DNA of 8,020 nucleotides, taken from NCBI GenBank assembly GCA_002422065.1, contig DITO01000217.1, positions 2,375-10,394 on the forward strand, read 5' to 3'. Below the pieces are notes generated by a model. The model searched no databases, was not told the origin of the DNA, and saw only the letters and a program-made list of their open reading frames with translations. Every line of letters begins with the position of its first letter. The first letter of the stretch is position 1. The translations under genes were made by a program, and so were the position numbers. Source of the DNA: Erysipelotrichaceae bacterium UBA6182. GTDB taxonomy: Bacteria; Bacillota_I; Bacilli_A; Erysipelotrichales; Erysipelotrichaceae. Shown piece by piece: positions 1 through 5,046 of the stretch.

Positions 1-234
1 ATTAAGAATCTTCATAGCATCAAAAATAAGATTGTAGTTCTTGTAGGATTGTCACTCATCATAGCGCTTTTCAATCAACATATGTTAAGTAGTTTTATGG
101 ATTTATCCAACAATAAAGTTTATCAGCTTTCCATTTTTGTGTTTCTAAGTGTCCTGCTATTAACAACCATTAAGGCGTATGAACTATTGAATACATCATG
201 GATTTTAAAGAGTGAGTGCTTATGGAAAGATTGA
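1..234 (+). CDS. TadB-like pilus assembly membrane protein, C-terminal part
   Basis: The reading frame is open from the first base and ends at TGA 232-234, so this is the last 77 residues of a gene that begins upstream; the internal ATG codons are not its start. Two hydrophobic stretches are visible (about residues 11-24 and 43-59), separated by a short polar segment, followed by a short charged tail. T2SSF-domain proteins of the TadB type end in such a pair of membrane segments. The fragment alone is too short for a firm family call. The identification rests mostly on what follows: a TadC-like protein overlapping its 3' end, a Flp-like pilin and a TadE-like protein. In Tad systems TadB and TadC form the inner-membrane platform on which the TadA ATPase drives pilin assembly. 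The ATPase would be expected upstream, outside the window. Confidence 0.55.
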   Translation: MKNLHSIKNKIVVLVGLSLIIALFNQHMLSSFMDLSNNKVYQLSIFVFLSVLLLTTIKAYELLNTSWILKSECLWKD

Positions 235-977
235 TATATATTCTCATAGTTGCAGTGATTTATGCACTTTTATGGACGAATAAAAAAACATTGGAAAAAC
301 TATTTTTAGAAAAGGAAACACCGATTTTATTGCATATATTAGAGCGAGAAGAAGTCAGTGAGTTCTCATCCAAGCGAGTTACGAGAGGTTTGCTTGTAAT
401 GGGGTTATCACTGTTATCTCTTGCTTTGAATCAAAGTACGTTTGTAAGTTTATCTTGGATTGTGATTGCAATATTGATGATCAAATGGCCGGCACTTGTG
501 TTGAAACAACTCTATCAGAAACGGTTGAATCAACTCAAGATTGAGTTCCCAATATGGCTTCGACAATTGCAAATACTCTTACAACACAATACGGTGGTGC
601 AGAGCTTGAGACTTTCTCAATCGCATGCTCCTCAATTATTTAAGGTTGCCTTAAGAGATCTTGTTGCACAACTTGAATTATCACCCCACGATTTATTGTT
701 GTATACAAGCTTTCTTCAAGAATATCAAAGTATTGAGGTGCAGCGTGCGATGAAATTACTTTATCGTTACAATCGTGTAGGATCACAGGATGCTACACGA
801 CAATTAGCACGACTTATTCAAGCGACTACCAAATGGTTGCGAGACCAACGCTTTAACCAACAGTCGACAACGATATCTTTAGTGGGGTGGTGGGGAATGT
901 TGCCATTGTTAGGTGTTGGGGGTTTGTTCTTAGTAATGATGGTTCAGACTATTATGACGTTATTAGAAAGGAGGTGA
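222..977 (+). CDS. TadC-like T2SSF-domain pilus assembly protein
   Basis: 251 residues from ATG 222. A GTG at 216 is in frame, but AAAGAG (207-212) is correctly spaced only for the ATG. The gene overlaps the TadB-like gene by 13 bases. Hydrophobic segments lie at about residues 4-18, 57-92 and 218-247. Between the second and third is a cytoplasmic helical region beginning with the Phe-Pro pair at 109-110, followed by an amphipathic helix rich in Leu and Gln (about 112-135). This is the layout of a type II secretion F (T2SSF) domain as in TadC. TadC pairs with TadB as the membrane platform for Flp pilus assembly. Sequence conservation is weak and the protein is somewhat shorter than typical TadC (about 280-320 residues), so the family is called from topology plus gene order. 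Its stop codon lies inside the ribosome binding site of the next gene. Confidence 0.65.
   Translation: MERLIYILIVAVIYALLWTNKKTLEKLFLEKETPILLHILEREEVSEFSSKRVTRGLLVMGLSLLSLALNQSTFVSLSWIVIAILMIKWPALVLKQLYQKRLNQLKIEFPIWLRQLQILLQHNTVVQSLRLSQSHAPQLFKVALRDLVAQLELSPHDLLLYTSFLQEYQSIEVQRAMKLLYRYNRVGSQDATRQLARLIQATTKWLRDQRFNQQSTTISLVGWWGMLPLLGVGGLFLVMMVQTIMTLLERR
968..977 (+). promoter_or_regulatory. Very strong ribosome binding site of the Flp-like pilin gene
   Basis: AAGGAGGTGA is a ten-base perfect match to the 16S rRNA anti-Shine-Dalgarno. It overlaps the tadC-like stop codon and lies 4 bases before ATG 982 (7 bases from the GGAGG core). It decides the start of an otherwise easily missed 48-codon gene. 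The neighbouring genes of the same operon have much weaker sites, which suggests that the pilin is made in excess over the assembly proteins. Confidence 0.85.
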
Positions 978-981
978 ATGA

Positions 982-1128
982 ATGAAAGCTTTTTTTGAAG
1001 AATATGGTTTAGTACTTGTAGTTACTGTAATTGCGGTAGGTATGATTTCATTCTCAGAAGGTTTTAAAGAGACTCTAAAAACAAATTTAAACGATCAGTG
1101 GCAAAGTATGACTGAAGTAGGTAACTGA
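982..1128 (+). CDS. Flp-pilin-like small membrane protein
   Basis: 48 residues (ATG 982 to TGA 1126-1128). Residues 6-25 hold a Glu-Glu-Tyr-Gly-Leu motif followed by an unbroken hydrophobic helix (Val/Leu/Ile/Met), with a polar tail ending in Asn. Flp pilins of Tad systems are short proteins whose mature end carries a Glu-Tyr pair just before one hydrophobic helix, often as EYGL; the match here is EEYGL at 6-10. The position between TadC-like and TadE-like genes supports the call. Oddly, only six residues precede the Glu-Tyr pair, and there is no Gly cleavage site or basic leader of the kind cut by TadV-type prepilin peptidases. It may be inserted without processing, or may be a minor pseudopilin. 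The next gene begins on the last base of its stop codon (TGATG), suggesting translational coupling. Confidence 0.65.
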   Translation: MKAFFEEYGLVLVVTVIAVGMISFSEGFKETLKTNLNDQWQSMTEVGN

Positions 1129-1463
1129 TGAAAGGTTCATTTGAGTTTGCGTTTATATTAACCTTTGTCATGATGTTTCTTGTGTTAGGAATAGGACTTA
1201 TTAGGATTATGATTCAATATCAAGATGCAAAGATGTTACAAGAGAGAATTGTAGCTCATATTGAAGTCATGGATGAGTTTAATGAACAAAATCAAAGTCT
1301 AGCACAACTTACATCAATATCAAATTGTTCGCAATGTAAAGTAAGTTATGAGGCAGATGAGTATAATCGTATTGAAGTTATCATTACTTTTCCACTTAAT
1401 CTTCCTATTATCGACTGGTCAATGCAAACAAAGATTCGAGCAAAAACAATCCCATTATTCTAA
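1128..1463 (+). CDS. TadE-like pseudopilin / minor pilus protein
   Basis: 111 residues. The start ATG shares a base with the upstream stop (TGATG); only a weak AGTAGGT site precedes it, so translation probably depends on re-initiation. The N-terminus has Gly3 followed within three residues by Glu6, then a hydrophobic helix (about 7-30). This resembles the prepilin-like N-terminus of TadE/TadF proteins, although Glu is usually at mature position 5 and is at 3 here if cleavage follows Gly3. The rest is an extracytoplasmic domain with a Cys67-x-x-Cys70 pair that could form a disulfide, and a C-terminal beta-rich stretch (about 82-106) with paired Pro residues, typical of TadE-like proteins. Role: probably a minor pseudopilin in pilus assembly or priming. 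It is the last gene of the operon, since a terminator follows at once. Confidence 0.6.
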   Translation: MKGSFEFAFILTFVMMFLVLGIGLIRIMIQYQDAKMLQERIVAHIEVMDEFNEQNQSLAQLTSISNCSQCKVSYEADEYNRIEVIITFPLNLPIIDWSMQTKIRAKTIPLF

Positions 1464-1486
1464 AAGGCGAATTTCGCCTTTTTTTT
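1462..1486 (+). terminator. Rho-independent terminator of the Tad-like operon
   Basis: AAAAGGCG (1462-1469) pairs with CGCCTTTT (1475-1482) around the loop AATTT, and the T-run extends to 1486. The repeat begins inside the stop codon of the TadE-like gene. It separates the pilus operon from coaX. Confidence 0.9.
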
Positions 1487-1523
1487 AGAGTATCTTGTGA
1501 TATTATATCTGAGTGAGGTGAAT

Positions 1524-2294
1524 ATGATATTAACGATTGATATTGGAAACTCCAACGTGTTTATCGTTGGATATGTCCATGATAAGAAAGTGTTTGAAAA
1601 TCGCCAAGAAACGATTAAAGTAGATGTTGTTCAATACTATATACAGTACTTTGAAATGATTAAAACTATGTGTGAGCATAAAGAAGCGGTTGAAGGAATA
1701 GTCATTAGTTGTGTTGTACCATTGATTGAAGAAGCAATATTATCATGTGTTGTTGATGTATTTGAAATTGAGCCATTGTTTGTCAATGGAGATTTAATTC
1801 AATCATTTGAAAACAGATTAGTAAGACCACAAGAGATCGGTGCCGATCTATTAGCAACCACTATTGCTATTCTTGACAAGAAACTATACCCTGCCTGTGT
1901 TGCGGATATTGGTACTGCTTCAAAGGTTACAGTAATCAATGAAGATGGTGCGTTCTTAGGTGGTGTTATTGCCCCAGGAATAGGCATATCAGCTACTGCA
2001 CTTAATAAGTCTATTCCACACCTTCCTCCGATTGAACTCAAAGTCCCATCTCGAGTTGTTGGAATTGATACAGTGACTGCCATTCAATCAGGAGTTATGT
2101 ATGGTTTAATGGGAAGTATAGAAGGAATATGTCGTTCGATTGAAATTGAACTTAATCAACCTATGCGAAGAGTTTTAACAGGGGGTTATGCTAATTTAGT
2201 CTATTCATACATGCCTTCATTTGAATTTATGCCATATTTGTTGAATGAAGGGTTACTTATCATATATAATCGAGTCGTAAAGGAGAATTTATGA
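1524..2294 (+). CDS. coaX: Type III pantothenate kinase
   Basis: 256 residues from ATG 1524, chosen because GAGGTG (1515-1520) precedes it and the protein then opens with the family's N-terminal phosphate-binding motif; a GTG nine codons upstream has no such site. It phosphorylates pantothenate, the first step of coenzyme A synthesis, in the cytosol. Family motifs seen: Asp6-Ile-Gly-Asn-Ser (ATP phosphate binding), Gly106-Ala-Asp108 (catalytic Asp region), Asp128-Ile-Gly-Thr-Ala, Gly146-Gly-Val-Ile-Ala-Pro-Gly and the C-terminal Thr-Gly-Gly at 219-221, all in the ASKHA-fold order and at the usual length of about 255 residues. The common Arg after the GAD motif is Leu109 here. The gene overlaps the downstream transporter gene by four bases (ATGA), which ties the kinase to vitamin uptake. 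Confidence 0.93.
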   Translation: MILTIDIGNSNVFIVGYVHDKKVFENRQETIKVDVVQYYIQYFEMIKTMCEHKEAVEGIVISCVVPLIEEAILSCVVDVFEIEPLFVNGDLIQSFENRLVRPQEIGADLLATTIAILDKKLYPACVADIGTASKVTVINEDGAFLGGVIAPGIGISATALNKSIPHLPPIELKVPSRVVGIDTVTAIQSGVMYGLMGSIEGICRSIEIELNQPMRRVLTGGYANLVYSYMPSFEFMPYLLNEGLLIIYNRVVKENL

Positions 2295-2851
2295 ACACAA
2301 AACAAATTGCATACAATGCATTGATTATATCTTTAATTGCGGTAATGGCGTTTGTTCCTTGGTTAGGGATTATAACCTATGGACCACTTTCTGCGACTAC
2401 GCTACACATTATCGTTATCATCGCCGCACTATTATTAGGTGGGAAAAGCGCAATCATTGCTTCGCTTGCTTTTGGAGTGAGCACTATGTTGGTAGCGATA
2501 TCTAGAGGGTTAGCTACTGATTTACTATTTATGAATCCATTGGTTTCTGTACTACCACGCCTAATGTTTGGTTTTGTCTTAGCAGGGTTAGTAAAAGTCT
2601 TTAATAAACCGCATTCCGACAATACGTTCACTGATATTACAATTGCAGTTGTAGGAACAATTGCCCACACATTTCTAGTTCTAGGGGCACTATTCTTTGT
2701 ATTAGAATTACCTGGTAATTTTCTTGAACAGCTTACTACTTGGTGGGCAGCAGTTGTAGGTATTCTACTTGTAAACACTTTACCTGAAATAGTAGCAGCA
2801 GTTTTAATTGCTGTTCCTGTTGTTAAAGTACTACGTCGTACACTTCGTTAA
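2291..2851 (+). CDS. panT: ECF transporter S component, probably pantothenate-specific (PanT)
   Basis: 186 residues, almost entirely hydrophobic, with about six membrane segments (roughly 8-24, 33-51, 55-70, 83-103, 114-138, 145-176). The pattern Thr-Leu-His-Ile-x-Val-Ile near residue 40, followed by a Leu-Leu-Gly-Gly-Lys loop and a small-residue helix, is characteristic of energy-coupling-factor S components, which bind a vitamin and dock onto the shared EcfA/A'/T module. The ECF type is clear from the sequence; the substrate is inferred from its coupling to coaX: its ATG lies in the ATGA overlap at 2291-2294, with AAGGAG inside the kinase gene. Taking up pantothenate and trapping it by phosphorylation makes a coherent salvage unit. 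No EcfA or EcfT gene is in the window, so it presumably uses modules encoded elsewhere. Another vitamin remains possible. Confidence 0.8.
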   Translation: MNTKQIAYNALIISLIAVMAFVPWLGIITYGPLSATTLHIIVIIAALLLGGKSAIIASLAFGVSTMLVAISRGLATDLLFMNPLVSVLPRLMFGFVLAGLVKVFNKPHSDNTFTDITIAVVGTIAHTFLVLGALFFVLELPGNFLEQLTTWWAAVVGILLVNTLPEIVAAVLIAVPVVKVLRRTLR

Positions 2852-2862
2852 ATTATCTATTC

Positions 2863-2913
2863 TTAAGTGCTTTACAATTATATAGAAATACTATAAAATA
2901 GAAAAGCACTTAA
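2863..2913. repeat. 11-bp perfect inverted repeat around the tRNA-His promoter
   Basis: TTAAGTGCTTT (2863-2873) and AAAGCACTTAA (2903-2913) are exact reverse complements, 29 bases apart. The left arm runs into the -35 element and the right arm covers the expected transcription start. No T-run follows the right arm, so it does not look like a terminator for the upstream gene. Its role is unknown. Confidence 0.75.
2871..2899 (+). promoter_or_regulatory. Promoter of tRNA-His
   Basis: TTTACA (2871-2876) and TAAAAT (2894-2899) are separated by 17 bases, close to the sigma-A consensus. Transcription would start near 2906, about 12 bases before the mature tRNA, which is a normal short leader. Confidence 0.65.
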
Positions 2914-2917
2914 ACAT

Positions 2918-2994
2918 GGCGATCGTGGCGAAGTGGTCAACGCACCGGGTTGTGGTCCCGGCATTCGCGGGTTCGAGCCCCGTCGGTCGCCCCA
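2918..2994 (+). tRNA. tRNA-His (anticodon GTG)
   Basis: The cloverleaf can be drawn by hand. The acceptor stem GCGATCG (2919-2925) pairs with CGGTCGC (2984-2990) with one G-T pair. The anticodon stem CCGGG/CCCGG encloses a seven-base loop with GTG at 2952-2954. The T-arm GCGGG-TTCGAGC-CCCGT is typical. Two histidine hallmarks are present: the extra G at position -1 (2918) and discriminator C73 (2991), which pair as the HisRS identity element. The CCA end is encoded (2992-2994). It stands alone, with its own promoter and terminator, rather than in a tRNA cluster. Confidence 0.97.
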
Positions 2995-3005
2995 TTAAAG
3001 AAATG

Positions 3006-3036
3006 AAGCGAACTCAATTATTGAGTTCGCTTTTTT
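3006..3036 (+). terminator. Terminator of tRNA-His
   Basis: AAGCGAACTCAA (3006-3017) and TTGAGTTCGCTT (3021-3032) form a perfect 12-bp stem with a three-base TTA loop, followed by T to 3036. It starts 12 bases after the tRNA CCA end. Confidence 0.93.
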
Positions 3037-3048
3037 AATTAATATGCT
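3021..3048 (+). promoter_or_regulatory. Possible promoter for the PUA/ASCH-like gene
   Basis: TTGAGT (3021-3026) and TATGCT (3043-3048) are 16 bases apart and would start transcription near 3055, ahead of the ribosome binding site. The -35 lies in the 3' arm of the tRNA terminator, and both boxes are imperfect, so this is a weak call. It is offered because the gene lies behind a strong terminator and needs some promoter. Confidence 0.35.
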
Positions 3049-3072
3049 AGACTATTTTTAGGAGGAATAGAT

Positions 3073-3531
3073 ATGGCGAAGGCAGAATGGTATGAAGGAA
3101 AGACAGGGAAAGCAGAGCATTTAGTATACTTAGATAGTAGAGCAAAAGAACTTGAAAAACTATTAAATAATGAAAAAAGTATGATCATTCGAGGAGCAAG
3201 TGGAAAGAAAAGTCCTTTAGGTGGAAGAGCAAAGATTAATGATATAGTTTACTTTGTTGAAACAGGAGGAGATATGATGGTAACTCATAGAGGTGTCATC
3301 AAAAATGTCATTGAAAGCTTTAAAATGACACCAGAGGAATCTATAGGTTTTGTTAAGAAATTTGAAAAAGAACTAAATCTATCAAAAGAGCAATTCGAAA
3401 GATGGGGCATCAAGAAGTGTCTTGCTGTATATCAGGTTGAGCACATCGAATCAATTATTCCCTTTAAGTATAATAGATTGAATAATATGGATGACTGGAT
3501 TATCACTGACGACATTAATAAGTTAAGATAG
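3073..3531 (+). CDS. Putative PUA/ASCH-like domain protein of unknown function
   Basis: 152 residues, soluble, with no signal peptide or membrane segment. AGGAGG (3060-3065) is well placed before ATG 3073. After a charged N-terminal helix (about 21-35), residues 37-64 read Met-Ile-Ile-Arg-Gly...Pro-Leu-Gly...Asp-Ile-Val-Tyr-Phe, then a hydrophobic strand (70-80), a helix (85-110), a strand at 116-130 ending in Ile-Pro-Phe, and Asn138-Met-Asp-Asp-Trp-Ile near the end. This resembles small Bacillota proteins with a PUA/ASCH/EVE-like beta barrel, a fold that binds RNA or modified bases. That match is from memory of pattern, not a search, and no function can be assigned. Six of seven Arg codons are AGA and one is CGA, whereas pduL uses CGT for all eight. 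Standing alone behind a tRNA gene, it could be an acquired gene. Confidence 0.6.
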   Translation: MAKAEWYEGKTGKAEHLVYLDSRAKELEKLLNNEKSMIIRGASGKKSPLGGRAKINDIVYFVETGGDMMVTHRGVIKNVIESFKMTPEESIGFVKKFEKELNLSKEQFERWGIKKCLAVYQVEHIESIIPFKYNRLNNMDDWIITDDINKLR

Positions 3532-3556
3532 AAGCAGAATAATTGTCCTTAATAAT

Positions 3557-3581
3557 AAAAGAAACACCCCTTTAGAGTGTT
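3557..3581 (-). terminator. Terminator of the alpha/beta-hydrolase gene
   Basis: Read on the minus strand, AACACTC (3581-3575) pairs with GGGTGTT (3569-3563) with one G-T pair, followed by TCTTTTATTATT. It lies just after the hydrolase stop codon. There is no T-run on the plus strand, so it should act mainly on the minus-strand gene. Confidence 0.65.
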
Positions 3582-3582
3582 A

Positions 3583-4278
3583 CTAATCTGTGAGAGTTTT
3601 CTCAATAAATGATTGAATAAGACTAAATATTTGGGAGTTGTATGTTAAATCTTCCACAAGATTATGATTTACACCTTCAAGGACAATGAGTTGTTTATGA
3701 AAACTACATGTTTTCTCATAAGCATAATGACTACTACTTAATGGTATTCTTGAATCCTTAGAGCCATGAATGATTAGTAATGGACAATTTACATATTGGA
3801 TACTACTTTTAAAGTCTTTTACAACTTCTTTGAATGTTCTTTCAAAAGATAAAGGAATAGGAGGGTAGTCCATATCAGTTTCAATTGTTTTGGGAAGTAA
3901 GGAGTTTTTTACCTTATTTTTTAAGTTCTCAAAAGTAATATACTCAAATGCAGGGGCAAGTAGAATAAGACGATTAACTTTTACTGCAGCTGCAATAGCA
4001 CTCGCAACAACGCCTCCCATTGAAAAACCAATCACATAGACTTTCTCAAAACGCTTTGTTACATTCTGAGCTTCTACAATCATTCGTTGTACCCATTCAT
4101 GTGCATCACTATCATTTTCATCTAGATTATTGTAGATAGCAGGAAAGAATAGTGTATATCCTTCAGCTTCTAAAAATGAGATAAGCGGATCTAATGCATG
4201 CCAACGACGTTTTGAATATCCATGGACAATAAGAATAGCTTTATTTCTGTTACGAAAACGTTTAAAGATTGATTTCAT
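3583..4278 (-). CDS. Alpha/beta-hydrolase, carboxylesterase or lipase type
   Basis: 231 residues on the minus strand. The alpha/beta-hydrolase elements appear in order: strand plus His19-Gly20 (oxyanion-hole region), nucleophile elbow Gly84-Phe-Ser86-Met-Gly-Gly, acid Asp175 in Gly-Ser-Lys-Asp, and His205 in Gly-Val-Asn-His. A full Ser-Asp-His triad is therefore present. A cap region lies at about 110-150. Length and elbow resemble small cytosolic carboxylesterases and monoacylglycerol lipases (Est30-like), which cleave short to medium acyl esters; the real substrate cannot be told from sequence. No signal peptide is seen; the N-terminus is basic but not followed by a hydrophobic core. The start is set by AGAGG about 10 bases upstream on the minus strand. 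The gene is transcribed alone, divergent from pduL. Confidence 0.85.
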   Translation of the reverse strand: MKSIFKRFRNRNKAILIVHGYSKRRWHALDPLISFLEAEGYTLFFPAIYNNLDENDSDAHEWVQRMIVEAQNVTKRFEKVYVIGFSMGGVVASAIAAAVKVNRLILLAPAFEYITFENLKNKVKNSLLPKTIETDMDYPPIPLSFERTFKEVVKDFKSSIQYVNCPLLIIHGSKDSRIPLSSSHYAYEKTCSFHKQLIVLEGVNHNLVEDLTYNSQIFSLIQSFIEKTLTD

Positions 4279-4295
4279 AGTAATAACCTCTATTT

Positions 4296-4304
4296 ATTAT
4301 ATCA
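4296..4304 (-). promoter_or_regulatory. Extended -10 promoter of the hydrolase gene
   Basis: On the minus strand the sequence reads TGATATAAT, a consensus extended -10 (TGnTATAAT), 17 bases before the start codon. No good -35 is seen at 16-18 bases upstream, which is common for extended -10 promoters. The implied leader is very short. Confidence 0.6.
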
Positions 4305-4350
4305 TGATACAAAGTCTAACGTTAAAGTTCACTAGTATTGTGAGTATTCA

Positions 4351-4379
4351 TTGAAAAGTCACATGGCAACATGTATAAT
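4351..4379 (+). promoter_or_regulatory. Promoter of the pduL operon
   Basis: TTGAAA (4351-4356) and TATAAT (4374-4379) are separated by exactly 17 bases, near-consensus sigma-A. Transcription would start near 4386. The upstream in-frame ATG at 4371 overlaps the -10 box and so cannot be in the message, which fixes the pduL start at 4407. Confidence 0.85.
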
Positions 4380-4406
4380 GTCAACATAAAAAGATGGAGA
4401 TTAACA

Positions 4407-4991
4407 ATGTTAAAAAAAGATGTATTAGTAGAGATTTCAGCACGTCATGCTCATGTGACACAGGAGCATTTAGAAGTATTGTTTGGCGAGGGAGCAACAT
4501 TGACTCCAACTAAATCATTATCACAACCTGGACAGTTCGCAACGTCTCAAAAAATTGATGTGGTTGGTCCACGTAATACTTTAAAAGGTGTTACTATTTT
4601 AGGGCCAGTTCGTAGTGCTACTCAAGTAGAAGTTGCTGCTACTGAAGCTCGTACTTTGGGTATTAAAGCACCAATTCGTGAATCAGGTAAGATTACTGGA
4701 TCAGCTGGAGCTACGCTTGTAGGACCTGCAGGATCTATTACAATTGAAGAGGGTGTGATTGTCGCAAAACGTCATATTCATTTCACTGAAAGTGAAGCTG
4801 TAGAGTATAACGTGAATGATAAAGAAATTGTGATGGTTAAGATTTCATCAGATGATCGTACACTAATATTTGATGATGTTGTAGTTCGTGTTCATCCAAC
4901 ATTTGCAGCAGCAATGCATATTGATACAGATGAATCTAATGCGGCTGGAATTAGTGGAGAAGTTATGGGAGAAATCATTAAAAAAGATTAA
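4407..4991 (+). CDS. pduL: Phosphate propanoyltransferase / phosphotransacetylase, PduL family
   Basis: 194 residues from ATG 4407, with GGAGA at 4396-4400. It interconverts acyl-CoA plus phosphate with acyl phosphate plus CoA, feeding acetate kinase for ATP. Family hallmarks are the two metal-binding pairs His14-Ala-His16 (in Ala-Arg-His-Ala-His-Val) and His123-Ile-His125 (in Lys-Arg-His-Ile-His), one in each beta-barrel half, the Gly-Pro-Arg and Leu-Gly-Pro-Val-Arg segments (54-69), Arg91-Glu-Ser-Gly and the C-terminal Met170-His-Ile-Asp-Thr-Asp-Glu-Ser-Asn-Ala. The protein begins directly with the domain, without the N-terminal encapsulation helix of microcompartment PduL, and no shell-protein gene is nearby, so it is probably a cytosolic housekeeping enzyme standing in for Pta. 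All eight Arg codons are CGT, which hints at high expression. Substrate preference (acetyl or propanoyl) is not visible. Confidence 0.93.
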   Translation: MLKKDVLVEISARHAHVTQEHLEVLFGEGATLTPTKSLSQPGQFATSQKIDVVGPRNTLKGVTILGPVRSATQVEVAATEARTLGIKAPIRESGKITGSAGATLVGPAGSITIEEGVIVAKRHIHFTESEAVEYNVNDKEIVMVKISSDDRTLIFDDVVVRVHPTFAAAMHIDTDESNAAGISGEVMGEIIKKD

Positions 4992-5046
4992 ACTTATAAA
5001 GGGGGAGAAAAGGGAAAGAATTGCTCTTTAGAGCTAAGGAAAAAAT

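Noticed and set aside
1486..1523. Promoter directly upstream of coaX
   Set aside because: A TATTAT (1501-1506) is present, but the -35 position falls in the terminator T-run with no good match, so it was not listed as a feature.
1799..2083. Minus-strand open frame of 94 codons
   Set aside because: Lies wholly inside coaX, opposite to strongly conserved kinase motifs, with no ribosome binding site or family resemblance.
2377..2778. Minus-strand open frame of 133 codons
   Set aside because: Antisense shadow of the ECF S-component; composition follows from the hydrophobic codons on the other strand.
2980..3072. Integration site at the tRNA-His 3' end
   Set aside because: No repeat of the tRNA 3' end was found downstream and no integrase gene is present, so an att site cannot be supported.
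3563..3581. Bidirectional terminator between the PUA/ASCH-like gene and the hydrolase gene
   Set aside because: Only the minus-strand reading is followed by a T-rich tract; the plus strand has no T-run, so action on the plus-strand gene is not supported.
4371..4406. Longer N-terminus for PduL
   Set aside because: The upstream ATG overlaps the -10 box and precedes the expected transcription start; the conserved protein begins at 4407 with a proper ribosome binding site.
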